A stretch of DNA of 64,000 bases from Psychroserpens burtonensis DSM 12212 (GCF_000425305.1 NZ_AUDE01000028.1:1-64000); one strand, 5' to 3'. Positions 17,519-26,722 are shown, counted from the stretch's first letter. Numbers and translations: made by a program. The notes: generated from the sequence alone by a model not told the origin.

Positions 17519-18397
17519 ATGGCGTCATCTTTTGATCAATATCAAAAACGAAAGTTAATTTCTTCTTACTTTTCTGTGGTAATCAGTATTGGTCTAGTAT
17601 TGTTTTTATTGGGTTGTTTAGGTTTATTGGTGCTGAATGCTAAAAAACTAGCCGACCATTTTAGAGAGCAGGTCGTTGTCACTATTTATTTAAACGATAC
17701 TGCGAAGAAGGTTGAAGTAAATCAGCTTCAAAAAAGTTTAGCCATGGCAGATTACACAAAAGAAGCGACCTACGTTTCTAAGGAGGAAGCTGCTCAAATT
17801 GTAAAGTCTGATATTGGTGAAGATTTTATGGAATTTTTGGGCACAAACCCATTACAAAACTCCATTGATATTTATCTTAAAGCAGATTATGTGACCAATG
17901 AAACTTTAGATAACATCACATCCGAATTATCTAACAAAGCATTTATTGAGGATATCAAATACGATAATGACTTGGTTGAAATCATGAACAATAATGTCAA
18001 AAAAATCACATTTTGGGTGTTAGTTCTTAGTGCACTTTTTACGTTAATTGCCGTTTTATTGATCAATAGCTCAATACGATTAGCGGTGTATTCTAAACGC
18101 TTTATCATCAAAACAATGCAAATGGTTGGCGCGACCAAACGCTTTATTAGAAAACCATTTGTACTAAAAAGTGTTCAGTTGGGAGTTATAGGTGCTATCG
18201 TAGCTTTATTAGGAATGGGTGTTGTTTTATATTATCTCGACAGAACATTCCCAGAACTAGAATTACTGCAGCAACCCCTATTAATTAGCGGTTTATTTGT
18301 AGGTATATTTCTCCTTGGTATATTCATCACATGGATGAGCACCTTTATTGCTACGCAACGTTTCTTAAATTTAAAAACCGATCAATTGTATTATTAA
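17519..18397 (+). CDS. ftsX: cell division permease FtsX
   Basis: 292 aa, topology of FtsX: an N-terminal membrane segment (VVISIGLVLFLLGCLGLLVL), an extracytoplasmic domain (REQVVVTIYLNDTAKK ... TNPLQNSIDIYL), then three further membrane segments at the C-terminus (LVLSALFTLIAVLLINSSIR and following). With FtsE it forms an ABC-type complex that activates cell-wall hydrolases during division. It opens a run of closely spaced genes ending with truB. Confidence 0.93.
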   Translation: MASSFDQYQKRKLISSYFSVVISIGLVLFLLGCLGLLVLNAKKLADHFREQVVVTIYLNDTAKKVEVNQLQKSLAMADYTKEATYVSKEEAAQIVKSDIGEDFMEFLGTNPLQNSIDIYLKADYVTNETLDNITSELSNKAFIEDIKYDNDLVEIMNNNVKKITFWVLVLSALFTLIAVLLINSSIRLAVYSKRFIIKTMQMVGATKRFIRKPFVLKSVQLGVIGAIVALLGMGVVLYYLDRTFPELELLQQPLLISGLFVGIFLLGIFITWMSTFIATQRFLNLKTDQLYY

Positions 18398-18410
18398 TTC
18401 TTTTTACCTT

Positions 18411-19067
18411 TTGAAAAAGCTCTTGTTATTCCTAGTTGTCGTTTCTTTTTTTGGTTGTAAGAAAGAACAGCAGATGCTAGAAAATTTTGATTTTGGGTCT
18501 ACAGAAAATGCTGTATACTCTAATGACTATTTTAAAATGTATGTGCCATTTGACGATTCTTGGTATGTAAAATCACAAGAGGAGATGAAAGAGATCGCAA
18601 AAGTTAGCAAAGAGCTTATTGAAAGTGACTCTTATAAAAGAGCTTTGGAAGCCTCTGAAATTAATAATACCTATCTGTTTACCCTTTTTAAATATGGTCC
18701 TGACGATCTGTTTGCTTACAATCCGTCCTTATCTATAGTTGCCGAAAACACTAAAATGTATCCACATGTAAAACGCGGCCGAACATATCTTCAGGAAGTT
18801 CAAAAAGCGCTCAGCCTAACCACTGTAAGTTATGAGTTTGATATGATCGAGGAGGAATTCATAATTGGAAAATACAGTTTTGACATGATGAATGTTACCT
18901 TAGATTATTTAGGCCTAGACATTAAACAGCAATACTACACTACAATAAGCAAAGGTTTTAGCCTTTCTATAATTTTGTCTTATACTACAGAAGCACAAAA
19001 AGCTAAACTAGAAAGTATGTTGAATACTATTGTTTTTTCAGAAGGTCTGTCTAAAAAGAAAAACTAA
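18411..19067 (+). CDS. lipoprotein of unknown function
   Basis: 218 aa starting at a TTG codon 14 bases after ftsX. The TTG start is supported because it gives a clean lipoprotein signal (KLLLFLVVVSFFGC, Cys at about 16). The mature part has alternating strands and helices but no motif I know. It appears co-transcribed between ftsX and the DUF3098 gene. Confidence 0.8.
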   Translation: MKKLLLFLVVVSFFGCKKEQQMLENFDFGSTENAVYSNDYFKMYVPFDDSWYVKSQEEMKEIAKVSKELIESDSYKRALEASEINNTYLFTLFKYGPDDLFAYNPSLSIVAENTKMYPHVKRGRTYLQEVQKALSLTTVSYEFDMIEEEFIIGKYSFDMMNVTLDYLGLDIKQQYYTTISKGFSLSIILSYTTEAQKAKLESMLNTIVFSEGLSKKKN

Positions 19068-19119
19068 ACAATACTTTAATTTATATTGCGTTGTAATGAA
19101 ATCAACCAATACCCACCAA

Positions 19120-19497
19120 ATGAATAAACGAAATCTTTATTTTGGTCTAGCGATAACTATTATTTTTATAGCTTCTTTATCGCTTCACTCGTGTATTATT
19201 AGGAACCCACAACCTGAAGACTGCAGTACTGTAACTGCTAAGATTATCGAAATAACTAAAGGACCGTCATTTGATATTGTGTTTCATGATAATAGCACAG
19301 ACCGTTATTACATCAATCGTGGTTTAGAAAACGGATTAAATTTAGATTCTCTTAACGCAAAAGTTTTAAATAAAACTGTTACTTTGCACCTACCAGAATT
19401 ATTTTATGGTACCTCAGAGCATATTGCGCAATTGGCAATAGACGATGAGATAATTTTTACAGAGTTTTCCTCTAATGCAGACGCAACAGAGGATTAA
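19120..19497 (+). CDS. small lipoprotein of unknown function
   Basis: The ATG at 19120 gives 125 aa with a signal LAITIIFIASLSLHSC, a plausible lipobox. An ATG at 19096 is an alternative eight codons longer. The frame extends further upstream into the previous gene but that part is unlikely to be translated. The mature region (AKIIEITKGPSFDIVFHDNSTDRYYINRG) suggests a small beta-rich OB-like domain. Same operon as ftsX to truB. Confidence 0.75.
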   Translation: MNKRNLYFGLAITIIFIASLSLHSCIIRNPQPEDCSTVTAKIIEITKGPSFDIVFHDNSTDRYYINRGLENGLNLDSLNAKVLNKTVTLHLPELFYGTSEHIAQLAIDDEIIFTEFSSNADATED

Positions 19498-19506
19498 GAT
19501 CATACT

Positions 19507-19776
19507 ATGGGAGAACAGAAACGTAAAGACACATCTAAAGGCGAGTTTATCTTCGGAAAAAAGAACTACAAATTCATGCTCATTGGTTTAGCATCTATTG
19601 TAATAGGTTTTATTATAATGTCTGGAGGCGGAAGCGATGACCCTAATGTTTTTGACCCTTCCATATTCCATTGGACACGTATCAGATTAGCTCCAACACT
19701 CGTATTACTAGGATTTGGTATCCAAGTCTATGCTATTTTGTTGAATCCTGATAAAGAGAAAAAATCCAAATCATAA
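19507..19776 (+). CDS. DUF3098 membrane protein
   Basis: 89 aa with two membrane segments around FMLIGLASIVIGFIIMSGGGSDDPNVF and a second one before KEKKSKS. This is the DUF3098 family, which in flavobacteria sits between ftsX and uppP. Function unknown; the neighbourhood points to the cell envelope. Confidence 0.88.
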   Translation: MGEQKRKDTSKGEFIFGKKNYKFMLIGLASIVIGFIIMSGGGSDDPNVFDPSIFHWTRIRLAPTLVLLGFGIQVYAILLNPDKEKKSKS

Positions 19777-19845
19777 ATCCCAAACATTATAAATAATTCA
19801 CTTTCCAATTTACTAATTTGGAATTTGATAGTAGATATTTGCCTC

Positions 19846-20643
19846 ATGGATATTATCGATTCAATCATATTAGGAATTATACAAGGCCTAACTGAGTTTT
19901 TACCAGTATCGTCTAGTGGTCATTTAGAATTAGGAAAAGCTATTCTAGGTGACGAATCTCTACCAAAAGAAAGCTTATTATTCACTGTTGTTTTACACTT
20001 TGCTACTGCATTAAGCACTATTGTTATATTTAGAAAAGACATCTTAGATCTTATAAAAGGGGTTCTAAGATTTGAATGGAACGAGGATTTACAATTTGTT
20101 TCTAAAATTGTATTATCTATGATTCCCGCTGTCATTGTCGGGCTCTTTTTTGAGGAACAGCTTGAGCAATTATTTGGAGGTAATATTCTACTTGTAGGCT
20201 GTATGCTTATTGTTACTGCTGCTTTATTATTTTTAGCAGATAGAGCAAAAAATACCAAGAAAAAAGTGAGTTTCTCAAATGCTTTAATCATCGGAATATC
20301 CCAAGCCATTGCTTTGCTTCCTGGAATTTCACGCTCTGGAGCAACAATTTCCACCTCTGTTTTATTGGGTAATGACAAAACTAAAGCCGCTCGTTTTTCT
20401 TTTTTAATGGTGGTGCCTCTTATCTTCGGAAAGATCGCCAAAGACGTTTTAAGCGGAGACATAACTTATGATAGTTCCAACTTTACTAATTTAGGTGCTG
20501 GTTTTATTGCAGCATTTATTGCAGGACTATTTGCTTGTACTTGGATGATTGCTTTGGTAAAAAAGAGTAAACTCTCCTATTTTGCTGTTTACTGTGTCGT
20601 TGTTGGTATCACTGCCATTACATTTACCTTAACAAACAAATAA
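19846..20643 (+). CDS. uppP: undecaprenyl-diphosphate phosphatase
   Basis: Integral membrane enzyme that removes a phosphate from undecaprenyl diphosphate, recycling the lipid carrier of cell-wall synthesis and giving bacitracin tolerance. The motifs GLTEFLPVSSSGHLEL and LLPGISRSGATIS with the catalytic residues are intact, with about eight membrane segments. I start at the ATG at 19846 (265 aa, usual length) because the family begins MDIIDSIILG. It ends five bases before truB. Confidence 0.95.
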   Translation: MDIIDSIILGIIQGLTEFLPVSSSGHLELGKAILGDESLPKESLLFTVVLHFATALSTIVIFRKDILDLIKGVLRFEWNEDLQFVSKIVLSMIPAVIVGLFFEEQLEQLFGGNILLVGCMLIVTAALLFLADRAKNTKKKVSFSNALIIGISQAIALLPGISRSGATISTSVLLGNDKTKAARFSFLMVVPLIFGKIAKDVLSGDITYDSSNFTNLGAGFIAAFIAGLFACTWMIALVKKSKLSYFAVYCVVVGITAITFTLTNK

Positions 20644-20648
20644 AATTT

Positions 20649-21341
20649 ATGACTACTGAAGACTTCCAATCTGGTCAAGTTTTACTCATTGACAAACCAT
20701 TAACTTGGACCTCTTTTCAGGCCGTTAATAAACTGCGATGGGAAATTAGACAAGCCTTTAATATTAAAAAAATTAAAGTTGGTCATGCAGGAACCCTTGA
20801 TCCCTTAGCCACAGGGTTATTGATTATTTGTACAGGTAAGATGACTAAACAAATCAATACATTTCAAGGACAGGATAAAGAATACACAGGGACTTTTGTT
20901 TTGGGCAGCACAACACCTTCTTACGATTTAGAATCTGAAATAGACCAAACGTTTCCAACCGAGCACATTTCTGAAGAAGGCATTCATAATACCACCAAGC
21001 AATTTACTGGAGAGATTGATCAATATCCACCAGTATTTTCGGCATTAAAAAAAGATGGAAAGCGTTTATATGAGTATGCAAGAGCTGGCGAAGCTGTAGA
21101 AATCGCCTCTAGAAAAGTAAGTATATCAACATTTGAAATCACCAAAATAGACGGGTTATATATTGAGTTTCGCGTAATTTGTAGTAAAGGGACTTATATA
21201 CGTTCATTGGCTCATGATTTCGGGAAAGCCTTAAACTCTGGAGCACATCTCTCTGTTCTTCGACGCACCAAAATTGGAAACTATGATGTTAAAAACGCAA
21301 TTTCTCCCGAAGATTTTATAGGATCTCTTTCTTCGGAATAA
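20649..21341 (+). CDS. truB: tRNA pseudouridine-55 synthase
   Basis: 230 aa. Converts U55 in the T-loop of tRNAs to pseudouridine. The catalytic Asp lies in HAGTLDPLATGLL; the second motif YEYARAGE and the SKGTYIRSLAHDFG block are present. Length is short of the E. coli form because the C-terminal PUA domain is absent, as is usual in this group. Immediately follows uppP in the ftsX run. Confidence 0.95.
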   Translation: MTTEDFQSGQVLLIDKPLTWTSFQAVNKLRWEIRQAFNIKKIKVGHAGTLDPLATGLLIICTGKMTKQINTFQGQDKEYTGTFVLGSTTPSYDLESEIDQTFPTEHISEEGIHNTTKQFTGEIDQYPPVFSALKKDGKRLYEYARAGEAVEIASRKVSISTFEITKIDGLYIEFRVICSKGTYIRSLAHDFGKALNSGAHLSVLRRTKIGNYDVKNAISPEDFIGSLSSE

Positions 21342-21377
21342 TTATTGATAATCATTTTGGTCTAAATTGATACTATC

Positions 21378-21917
21378 GTGAAGCAAATCTCTACACTTCT
21401 TCTCTTATTTTTTTTTACAATACTGCACGCTCAAGACGATCAAAAAACTAGCGGACTTTTTTATAAAGCATCCTTATCTGCGACATTAACAAACAATGAG
21501 GATTATACCATTGGAAATGATAATGACGAATCGTTTATTAATCTCAACGGAATTTTCTTCAATAATACGCTAGGCTATCAATTTGATATAAGATCAAGTA
21601 TTGGTTTAAACATTGAATACGATCATTATCTCGATCAAAGCTTAAACTTCTTACCTGTCTATTTAGATTTCACTTATAACATCTTTGATTTTGATGATCA
21701 AGTATTTATTAGAGGGGGTTATGGTAAGTTAGTTGATTTGGGAAAAGCATTTGAAAATGGTAATATGTATAAAGCAGGAATTGGTTATCGTGCCTATGAT
21801 GACGATTTTAAAAATTCATGGCTTATAGGTTTTGACTTTAGCAGAAAACGCTTTGGTTTTAGACAGGAAGAAAAGTTGTCTAGCTTCGCTGTTTTCTTAG
21901 AGTTTATGTTGTTTTAA
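21378..21917 (+). CDS. outer-membrane beta-barrel protein, hypothetical
   Basis: 179 aa from a GTG start (21378), which yields a good signal peptide (KQISTLLLLFFFTILHAQ). The mature part alternates aromatic and polar residues in strand-like stretches (GLNIEYDHYLDQS, FLPVYLDFTYNIFDF, SWLIGFDFSRKR) and ends in a phenylalanine, typical of small outer-membrane barrels of about eight strands. Same direction as truB, 36 bases after it. No family name recognised. Confidence 0.75.
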   Translation: MKQISTLLLLFFFTILHAQDDQKTSGLFYKASLSATLTNNEDYTIGNDNDESFINLNGIFFNNTLGYQFDIRSSIGLNIEYDHYLDQSLNFLPVYLDFTYNIFDFDDQVFIRGGYGKLVDLGKAFENGNMYKAGIGYRAYDDDFKNSWLIGFDFSRKRFGFRQEEKLSSFAVFLEFMLF

Positions 21918-21973
21918 TCTTTTTTCTTATTTTAACCGTATATATTATATCAAATGAATTTAATTTAGTCTAC

Positions 21974-22723
21974 TTGAACTTTGTTGAAAAACATAAAGCA
22001 GTCCTCTTTACGTCCTTAATTACAGGGACTATAGTTCTTGGTATGTTTAATTTCAGTCTAACACAAAAATCAGAATTGATTACTGAAAGCTTCTATGAAA
22101 TTGAACCACAAACTGAAGAAGAATTAAAAGTCTTACAAGAACTTAAAGCGCTTGAAGCCATGAAACAGGCTAACACTAATGAAGCCTCTAATGAAGATGA
22201 ATCGTTTAAGGAAATGATGCGTAATTTTAAATCCATGAGTAACGCACCAACTCATGAAGAGCAAACACAAGAGGACGATGCCCTTGAAGACAGTTCTCAA
22301 ACTCCTGAGGACGTGTTGACCTCTGCCTTATCTTCTCAAAGTTCAAAACAATATGCCCTTAATGAAAAAGAACGAGAACGCTTCAATAAAACTAATGATG
22401 TCTTAGCCATGCATACCGCCAAAGAACCTGATAAAAAAACACTTAGCAACTCTAATAGTAGCGTCTCATTTTCATTAAAAAACAGGCAAAAAGTAAGGCT
22501 ACCTCCTCCTGTTTATTTATGCGAAACTGGTGGGAAAATTGTAGTTAATATTACAGTGAATTCAAAAGGGCAAGTTACTGACCCTTATATCAATTCATCT
22601 TCCTCTAGCGATAACCAATGTTTAATAGATACCGCTCTAGAATATGCTCAAAATGCTATTTTTACTGATGCAAATCGCAAAAGTCAGATAGGCTCTATTA
22701 CTTATTATTTCAAAGGCAAATAG
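21974..22723 (+). CDS. TonB-like protein with C-terminal energy-transducer domain
   Basis: 249 aa from a TTG start (21974). One N-terminal membrane segment (AVLFTSLITGTIVLGMFNF), a long charged middle rich in Glu, Asn and Gln, and a C-terminal domain (LPPPVYLCETGGKIVVNITVNSKGQV ... SQIGSITYYF) of the TonB-C type seen in Bacteroidota. It may couple the inner membrane to an outer-membrane receptor, but a canonical Pro-rich spacer is missing. Likely co-transcribed with the preceding barrel gene. Confidence 0.75.
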   Translation: MNFVEKHKAVLFTSLITGTIVLGMFNFSLTQKSELITESFYEIEPQTEEELKVLQELKALEAMKQANTNEASNEDESFKEMMRNFKSMSNAPTHEEQTQEDDALEDSSQTPEDVLTSALSSQSSKQYALNEKERERFNKTNDVLAMHTAKEPDKKTLSNSNSSVSFSLKNRQKVRLPPPVYLCETGGKIVVNITVNSKGQVTDPYINSSSSSDNQCLIDTALEYAQNAIFTDANRKSQIGSITYYFKGK

Positions 22724-22743
22724 AGGTTTTAATGCTTAAAAAA

Positions 22744-23367
22744 CTAAAATCCACTCAGCATTTCTATAACATCACTCATTACGTTCTGACCTTTATTTGC
22801 ATTGTACCAAACTTGTAAATCTTCTTTAAATTCTGGTGTTAATGCGCCATGTTCCTCTTTATAGTCATTAACTAGTTTTGTAGCTAAAGTTGGTCTTGGA
22901 CCATAGGTATTAAGCACGTTTCCTGTTGCATTATCAATCATTATTACCTTTGCGATTGCTCGCCCACCATTAGTTAAAAACTGGTCCATCAAGTCTTTAT
23001 TTTCGTCTCTAATCACCAATTTTAAATCAATGTTTTGAGAAAGCTCTGCTATTTTATTTAGTACCGGAATCACATGAGCAGCATCTCCACACCAACTTTC
23101 TGTGATAACCAACCAGGTTACATTTCCAGAAAAATTAAAAACCTTTTCTTTTATGCCTTCGGAAATTTTAAGCGTCTTATCCCAGCGCTTCATTCTCCTG
23201 TCGTTAAGCATGGTATAATTTGCTAGAGCTTCGGTTTTTTCGTCTCCAGTAGTTGATTCTTCCACCACTAACTGTTTTACCAAATTACGATAGTCTTGAT
23301 ATGAAATTGCGTGCTTTAAACTCTCTGTAATTATGTCCTTAACTGGTCTGTTCTCCAATGTATTCAT
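22744..23367 (-). CDS. thioredoxin-family protein with single active-site Cys
   Basis: 207 aa. The thioredoxin fold centres on VTWLVITESWCGDAAHVIPVL, where the usual CxxC is CGDA: only the first Cys remains. This is the pattern of the thioredoxin_9 family, typical of Bacteroidota. No signal peptide, so cytoplasmic. A single Cys argues against a dithiol-exchange role; it might act by a monothiol mechanism or as a scaffold. Single-gene unit. Confidence 0.85.
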   Translation of the reverse strand: MNTLENRPVKDIITESLKHAISYQDYRNLVKQLVVEESTTGDEKTEALANYTMLNDRRMKRWDKTLKISEGIKEKVFNFSGNVTWLVITESWCGDAAHVIPVLNKIAELSQNIDLKLVIRDENKDLMDQFLTNGGRAIAKVIMIDNATGNVLNTYGPRPTLATKLVNDYKEEHGALTPEFKEDLQVWYNANKGQNVMSDVIEMLSGF

Positions 23368-23520
23368 CTTATTTAGATTTACAATTTAAGCTAAACTGCG
23401 ATAGTGATAAATAATTTCAATCATAATCTCATTACTCAAATTGATTTGTTATAACTAAGACGAGATATTAACTAAAAACTTACTATTTTTAAAATTCAGT
23501 TTATCTAAGCTTGTATTCCT

Positions 23521-24084
23521 ATGGAAAAACACAGATGTGGTTGGTGTAAAGGCAATCCACTTTATGAAGCCTATCACGATGAAGAATGGGGTGTTCCGGT
23601 TAAAGATGATGATACACTATTTGAATTTCTTATTTTAGAAACCTTTCAAGCAGGTCTAAGCTGGATTACAGTTTTAAAAAAGCGTGACAACTTTAGAGAA
23701 GCATTTGATAATTTTGACTATACAAAAATAGCAACTTACAATCAGAAAAAAATAGACAGCCTACTCCTAAACGCAGGCATTATAAGAAATAAGCTAAAAG
23801 TCAATGCCACCATTACAAATGCGCAAGCTTTTATAAAAATTCAAAATGAGTTTGGTTCGTTTTCAAAATACGTTTGGAGTTTTGTTGACGGAACGCCAAT
23901 TAAAAATGAATTTAAAAATCACAAAGATGCTCCTAACAACACACCTTTGAGTGACGTCTTAAGTAAGGATTTAAAAAAACGAGGGTTTAAGTTTGTAGGC
24001 TCTACTGTAATTTACGCGCAAATGCAAGCTACAGGAATGGTAAATGATCATGAAATTAATTGTTTTAGATATGATGAAGTTTAA
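23521..24084 (+). CDS. tag: DNA-3-methyladenine glycosylase I
   Basis: 187-aa base-excision repair enzyme that removes 3-methyladenine. The N-terminal CGWCKGNPLYEAYHDEEWG with zinc-binding Cys and later His, the ETFQAGLSWITVLKKR motif and the C-terminal GTVI-like segment (GSTVIYAQMQATGMVNDH) match the Tag family. Its 3' end overlaps the next gene's start by about 14 bases. Confidence 0.96.
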   Translation: MEKHRCGWCKGNPLYEAYHDEEWGVPVKDDDTLFEFLILETFQAGLSWITVLKKRDNFREAFDNFDYTKIATYNQKKIDSLLLNAGIIRNKLKVNATITNAQAFIKIQNEFGSFSKYVWSFVDGTPIKNEFKNHKDAPNNTPLSDVLSKDLKKRGFKFVGSTVIYAQMQATGMVNDHEINCFRYDEV

Positions 24085-24658
24085 TGTTCTAATCGTCCTA
24101 ATTGCTGTGCTTTCTTTTTCAGATGTTATAGCACAAAACAAAAACGAAAAAGAGTTTAGGATCTCCATAGATCAATATCCTAAGAACACCCAAATCGTCT
24201 TACTAAATATACCCAAAAACGCAAAACGTATTCGTCACTATCAAGAAACTGATGAAAAAAAATTAAGCTATGAAAGTAAATTTAAATTTAAAAAATATTG
24301 GTTTAGTGTTGAGTTCAATAGTGATGGTGTTTTAGAGGATATTGAGAAAACAATCAAAGAAAAAGAGCTAAAAGAAACAGTAAAAGAGGCTTTATATTTA
24401 TTTTTAGAAACACAAGCATCTAAGTATAGTATTATAAAAATACAAGAGCAATATCTCTATAGTAGTAAAATTTCCGAAGTAGATTTTTTAAACGCTATAC
24501 TAAGAAGCAGCTCCTCTATAAACTCAAATTACGAAATAATTATTGCTATAAAATCAGATAAAGAATGGCAACTAAAAGAAATGACTTTTGATTCAAATGG
24601 GCGTTTTTTAAACGCTCGAAACCTTCAGCCAGACAGCTATGAATATATCATGTACTAG
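24071..24658 (+). CDS. exported hypothetical protein
   Basis: 195 aa from the ATG at 24071 (the next codon is also ATG, 24074). A signal peptide (KFNVLIVLIAVLSFSDVIAQ) precedes a mixed alpha/beta mature part with two SNGR / NSDG-type turns that recall repeats in periplasmic PepSY-like proteins (FSVEFNSDGVLEDIE, MTFDSNGRFLNA). That likeness is only suggestive. Overlaps tag at the 5' end and the DUF2490 gene by 20 bases at the 3' end, so coupled translation is likely. Confidence 0.8.
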   Translation: MMKFNVLIVLIAVLSFSDVIAQNKNEKEFRISIDQYPKNTQIVLLNIPKNAKRIRHYQETDEKKLSYESKFKFKKYWFSVEFNSDGVLEDIEKTIKEKELKETVKEALYLFLETQASKYSIIKIQEQYLYSSKISEVDFLNAILRSSSSINSNYEIIIAIKSDKEWQLKEMTFDSNGRFLNARNLQPDSYEYIMY

Positions 24659-25322
24659 ACTACTGGTTGTGCTCTTGTTGTTTACAACTTTTGGGAGCCA
24701 AGCCCAAGATAAAACCACAGTTCTTCACGAGCATGAATTCGCTTTAAGCCATGAATTTACCAAAAATTACAGTACTAATTTTGCTGTAAGTTCTCGTGCA
24801 TTCACTTATAATAATGACGAATTAATATACCAGATGCGACAAGTTCAATTGAGTCATTTTTCTACCTTAAAATTAGATTTAAAACAGAGTGTAGCACTGG
24901 GTTTAATGTATAGAAACCGTAATCTTTTTGAAGACTCTAGTAATGAAATTAGACTCACACAACAGTTTAATAGAAGATCTATATTGAAGACGTTACGCTT
25001 TGGTCATCGCTTTAGAAGCGAGCAACGCTTTTATGATGATTTTACTGCGTTTAGATTTAGATACAGGTTAGCTCTAGATATTCCTTTACAGGGTTTAAAA
25101 CTAGACGTAGGTGAAACGTATTTTGTGGTTTATAATGAAGCTTTACTAACGAGTTCCTCTTCAAGAAAACCAGAAATCGGCTATCGTTTATCACCTTCAA
25201 TTGGTATTCAATTATCAGAAAAATTAAGATTAGAATTTGGTTTAGAACTTCGACTTGAAGAATTGAATATTGAAACGAGTGAGAGCTTATTTTTTAATAC
25301 CTCTGTAGAATTAAGAATTTAA
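24639..25322 (+). CDS. DUF2490 outer-membrane beta-barrel protein
   Basis: 227 aa with a signal peptide (LLVVLLLFTTFGSQAQ). The mature region alternates strands with paired Arg and aromatic residues (RHRF-type FGHRFRSEQRFYDDFTAFRFRYR), the mark of DUF2490, a family of barrel proteins. Likely in the outer membrane; substrate unknown. Overlaps the upstream gene and is convergent with aat by four bases. Confidence 0.87.
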   Translation: MNISCTRLLVVLLLFTTFGSQAQDKTTVLHEHEFALSHEFTKNYSTNFAVSSRAFTYNNDELIYQMRQVQLSHFSTLKLDLKQSVALGLMYRNRNLFEDSSNEIRLTQQFNRRSILKTLRFGHRFRSEQRFYDDFTAFRFRYRLALDIPLQGLKLDVGETYFVVYNEALLTSSSSRKPEIGYRLSPSIGIQLSEKLRLEFGLELRLEELNIETSESLFFNTSVELRI

Positions 25323-25945
25323 ATCAAATATTCCAAGAACTCTTCTCTAGATATATCTTGCGCGCCTAGGCTCTCGAGATGACTGGTATATACCTGACAA
25401 TCAATAAGCTTGTAATTTGAATTTTGAATAAACGTGATAAAACCTACTTTACTAGCATTACTTACAAGGCTAAACATGCTTTCACCACAAAACACACCGT
25501 TGTTAACATCAATACCATACAAACCTCCAACAAGTTGGTGATCTAACCAAACCTCAACAGATTTTGCATAGCCTAATTCATGTAACTTAATGTAAGCTTC
25601 TGTCATACTTTTAGTAATCCAAGTACCCGCTTGACCATCTCGTTTTATTCTTGAACACTCATTAATGACAGACTCAAAATCTTTATTTATTGTAATTTCA
25701 AAATCACTATTTCTAAGTACTTGCTTCATACTTTTAGACACTTTTAGTTGCTCCGGAAACAGAACAAACCGAGGATCTGGAGACCACCAGATTAGAGGCT
25801 CTTCGTTGTCAAACCATGGGAAGATTCCACTTTTGTATGCGAGCATCAAACGCTCAGGGCACAGATCACCTCCAATAGCCAATATACCCTCTTTAGACGC
25901 TTGGGAAATTGGCGGAAATTCTATAGTATGATTTAGAAGATGCAT
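25319..25945 (-). CDS. aat: leucyl/phenylalanyl-tRNA--protein transferase
   Basis: 208 aa from the ATG at 25945. N-end rule enzyme that adds Leu or Phe to proteins with N-terminal Arg or Lys, marking them for ClpS/ClpAP. Motifs: FPP near the start, GILAIGGDLCPERLMLAYKSGIFPWF, WWSPDPRFVLFP, VEVW and FCGESMFSLVSNASK. A TTG three codons upstream (25954) is less likely than the ATG. Single gene. Confidence 0.96.
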   Translation of the reverse strand: MHLLNHTIEFPPISQASKEGILAIGGDLCPERLMLAYKSGIFPWFDNEEPLIWWSPDPRFVLFPEQLKVSKSMKQVLRNSDFEITINKDFESVINECSRIKRDGQAGTWITKSMTEAYIKLHELGYAKSVEVWLDHQLVGGLYGIDVNNGVFCGESMFSLVSNASKVGFITFIQNSNYKLIDCQVYTSHLESLGAQDISREEFLEYLI

Positions 25946-26238
25946 GCTTGACAAAGGTCGCCTGATTTAGTTCTTATGTTAAATTTATAGATATCCTTTG
26001 AGAAGTTTCCTTTTTTTTTCATATTTGATATGATCTTTGTGGATTAAATTTAGTTCAACATTGCTTTTTTTTGAGTTTGTTTATAAAGATCAAACCTAAA
26101 ACCACAGTACTAAGTCCCGAAGAAATTTGGGGCTTTTTTAATTCCTCACCCAAAACGGTTTCCTCAACCAGAATTAACAAAATTGACTATAACCTCTACT
26201 AAGTAAACATCTATTTAATAGCATTATTACATAAAAAA
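25946..26238. other. intergenic stretch without a gene
   Basis: No supported coding frame. There is an A/T-rich tract and a weak hairpin (AAGTCCC ... GGGGCTTTTTT, about 26114-26139) that could act as a plus-strand terminator for an unseen short transcript. No RNA family recognised. Confidence 0.4.
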
Positions 26239-26263
26239 AGCCTCATTGATTTCAACGAGGCTT
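26239..26263 (-). terminator. terminator after the DUF3127 gene
   Basis: Arms AAGCCTCATTGA and TTCAACGAGGCTT with one mismatch; on the minus strand it is followed by a seven-base T-run. Confidence 0.8.
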
Positions 26264-26312
26264 CCAATACTAATGTATACGTTAAATGAAGCGTTAACTT
26301 ATTTAGCGAAGA

Positions 26313-26684
26313 TTAAAACGGTAAATCGTCGTGATCTTCTTCGTTTAAATTTGTTGCTGGTTCAAAAGCTTCTGTTGGTGCAACAGAAGGTGCATTATCC
26401 CCTTCTGGCTGTGCAGCTTCGATTCTCCATCCTTGTACAGAATTAAAATATTTAGTCTCTCCTTGCGGATTGACCCATTCTCTACCTCTTAAATTGATAT
26501 TTACTTTCACTGGTTGACCAACTTTGTAGCTGTTCAATAAATCTGTTTTGTCTTGAACAAATTCAACTAAGATATGTTGTGGATATTGTTCCTCTGTGGT
26601 TACTACCAGTTCTCTCTTTCTAAACCCATTACTTCCAAACGTTTGAGTTTCTCCGATCATTTTGACTTTTCCTTGTACTTCCAT
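26313..26684 (-). CDS. DUF3127 single-strand-DNA-binding-like protein
   Basis: 123 aa from the ATG at 26684. The core (VQGKVKMIGETQTFGSNGFRKRELVV ... YKVGQPVKVNINLRGREW) is an OB-like fold of the DUF3127 family. The acidic tail ends EEDHDDLPF, which closely resembles the C-terminal tip of SSB proteins that recruits partners. A longer frame from 26744 would overlap the flavin-reductase gene and is rejected. Likely a nucleic-acid-binding factor; that role is inference. Confidence 0.85.
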   Translation of the reverse strand: MEVQGKVKMIGETQTFGSNGFRKRELVVTTEEQYPQHILVEFVQDKTDLLNSYKVGQPVKVNINLRGREWVNPQGETKYFNSVQGWRIEAAQPEGDNAPSVAPTEAFEPATNLNEEDHDDLPF

Positions 26685-26722
26685 TGTTGTATTCCTTAAA
26701 TTTAATTTTTGACTATTATTAT

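Noticed and set aside
19920-20462. 180-aa ORF on the minus strand
   Set aside because: It lies fully inside uppP on the opposite strand and shows no family motif; a shadow of a conserved membrane gene.
26090-26140. possible small RNA with a G/C-rich hairpin and T-run
   Set aside because: Only a weak hairpin is visible and there is no promoter or family match, so it is noted in the intergenic entry and not called.
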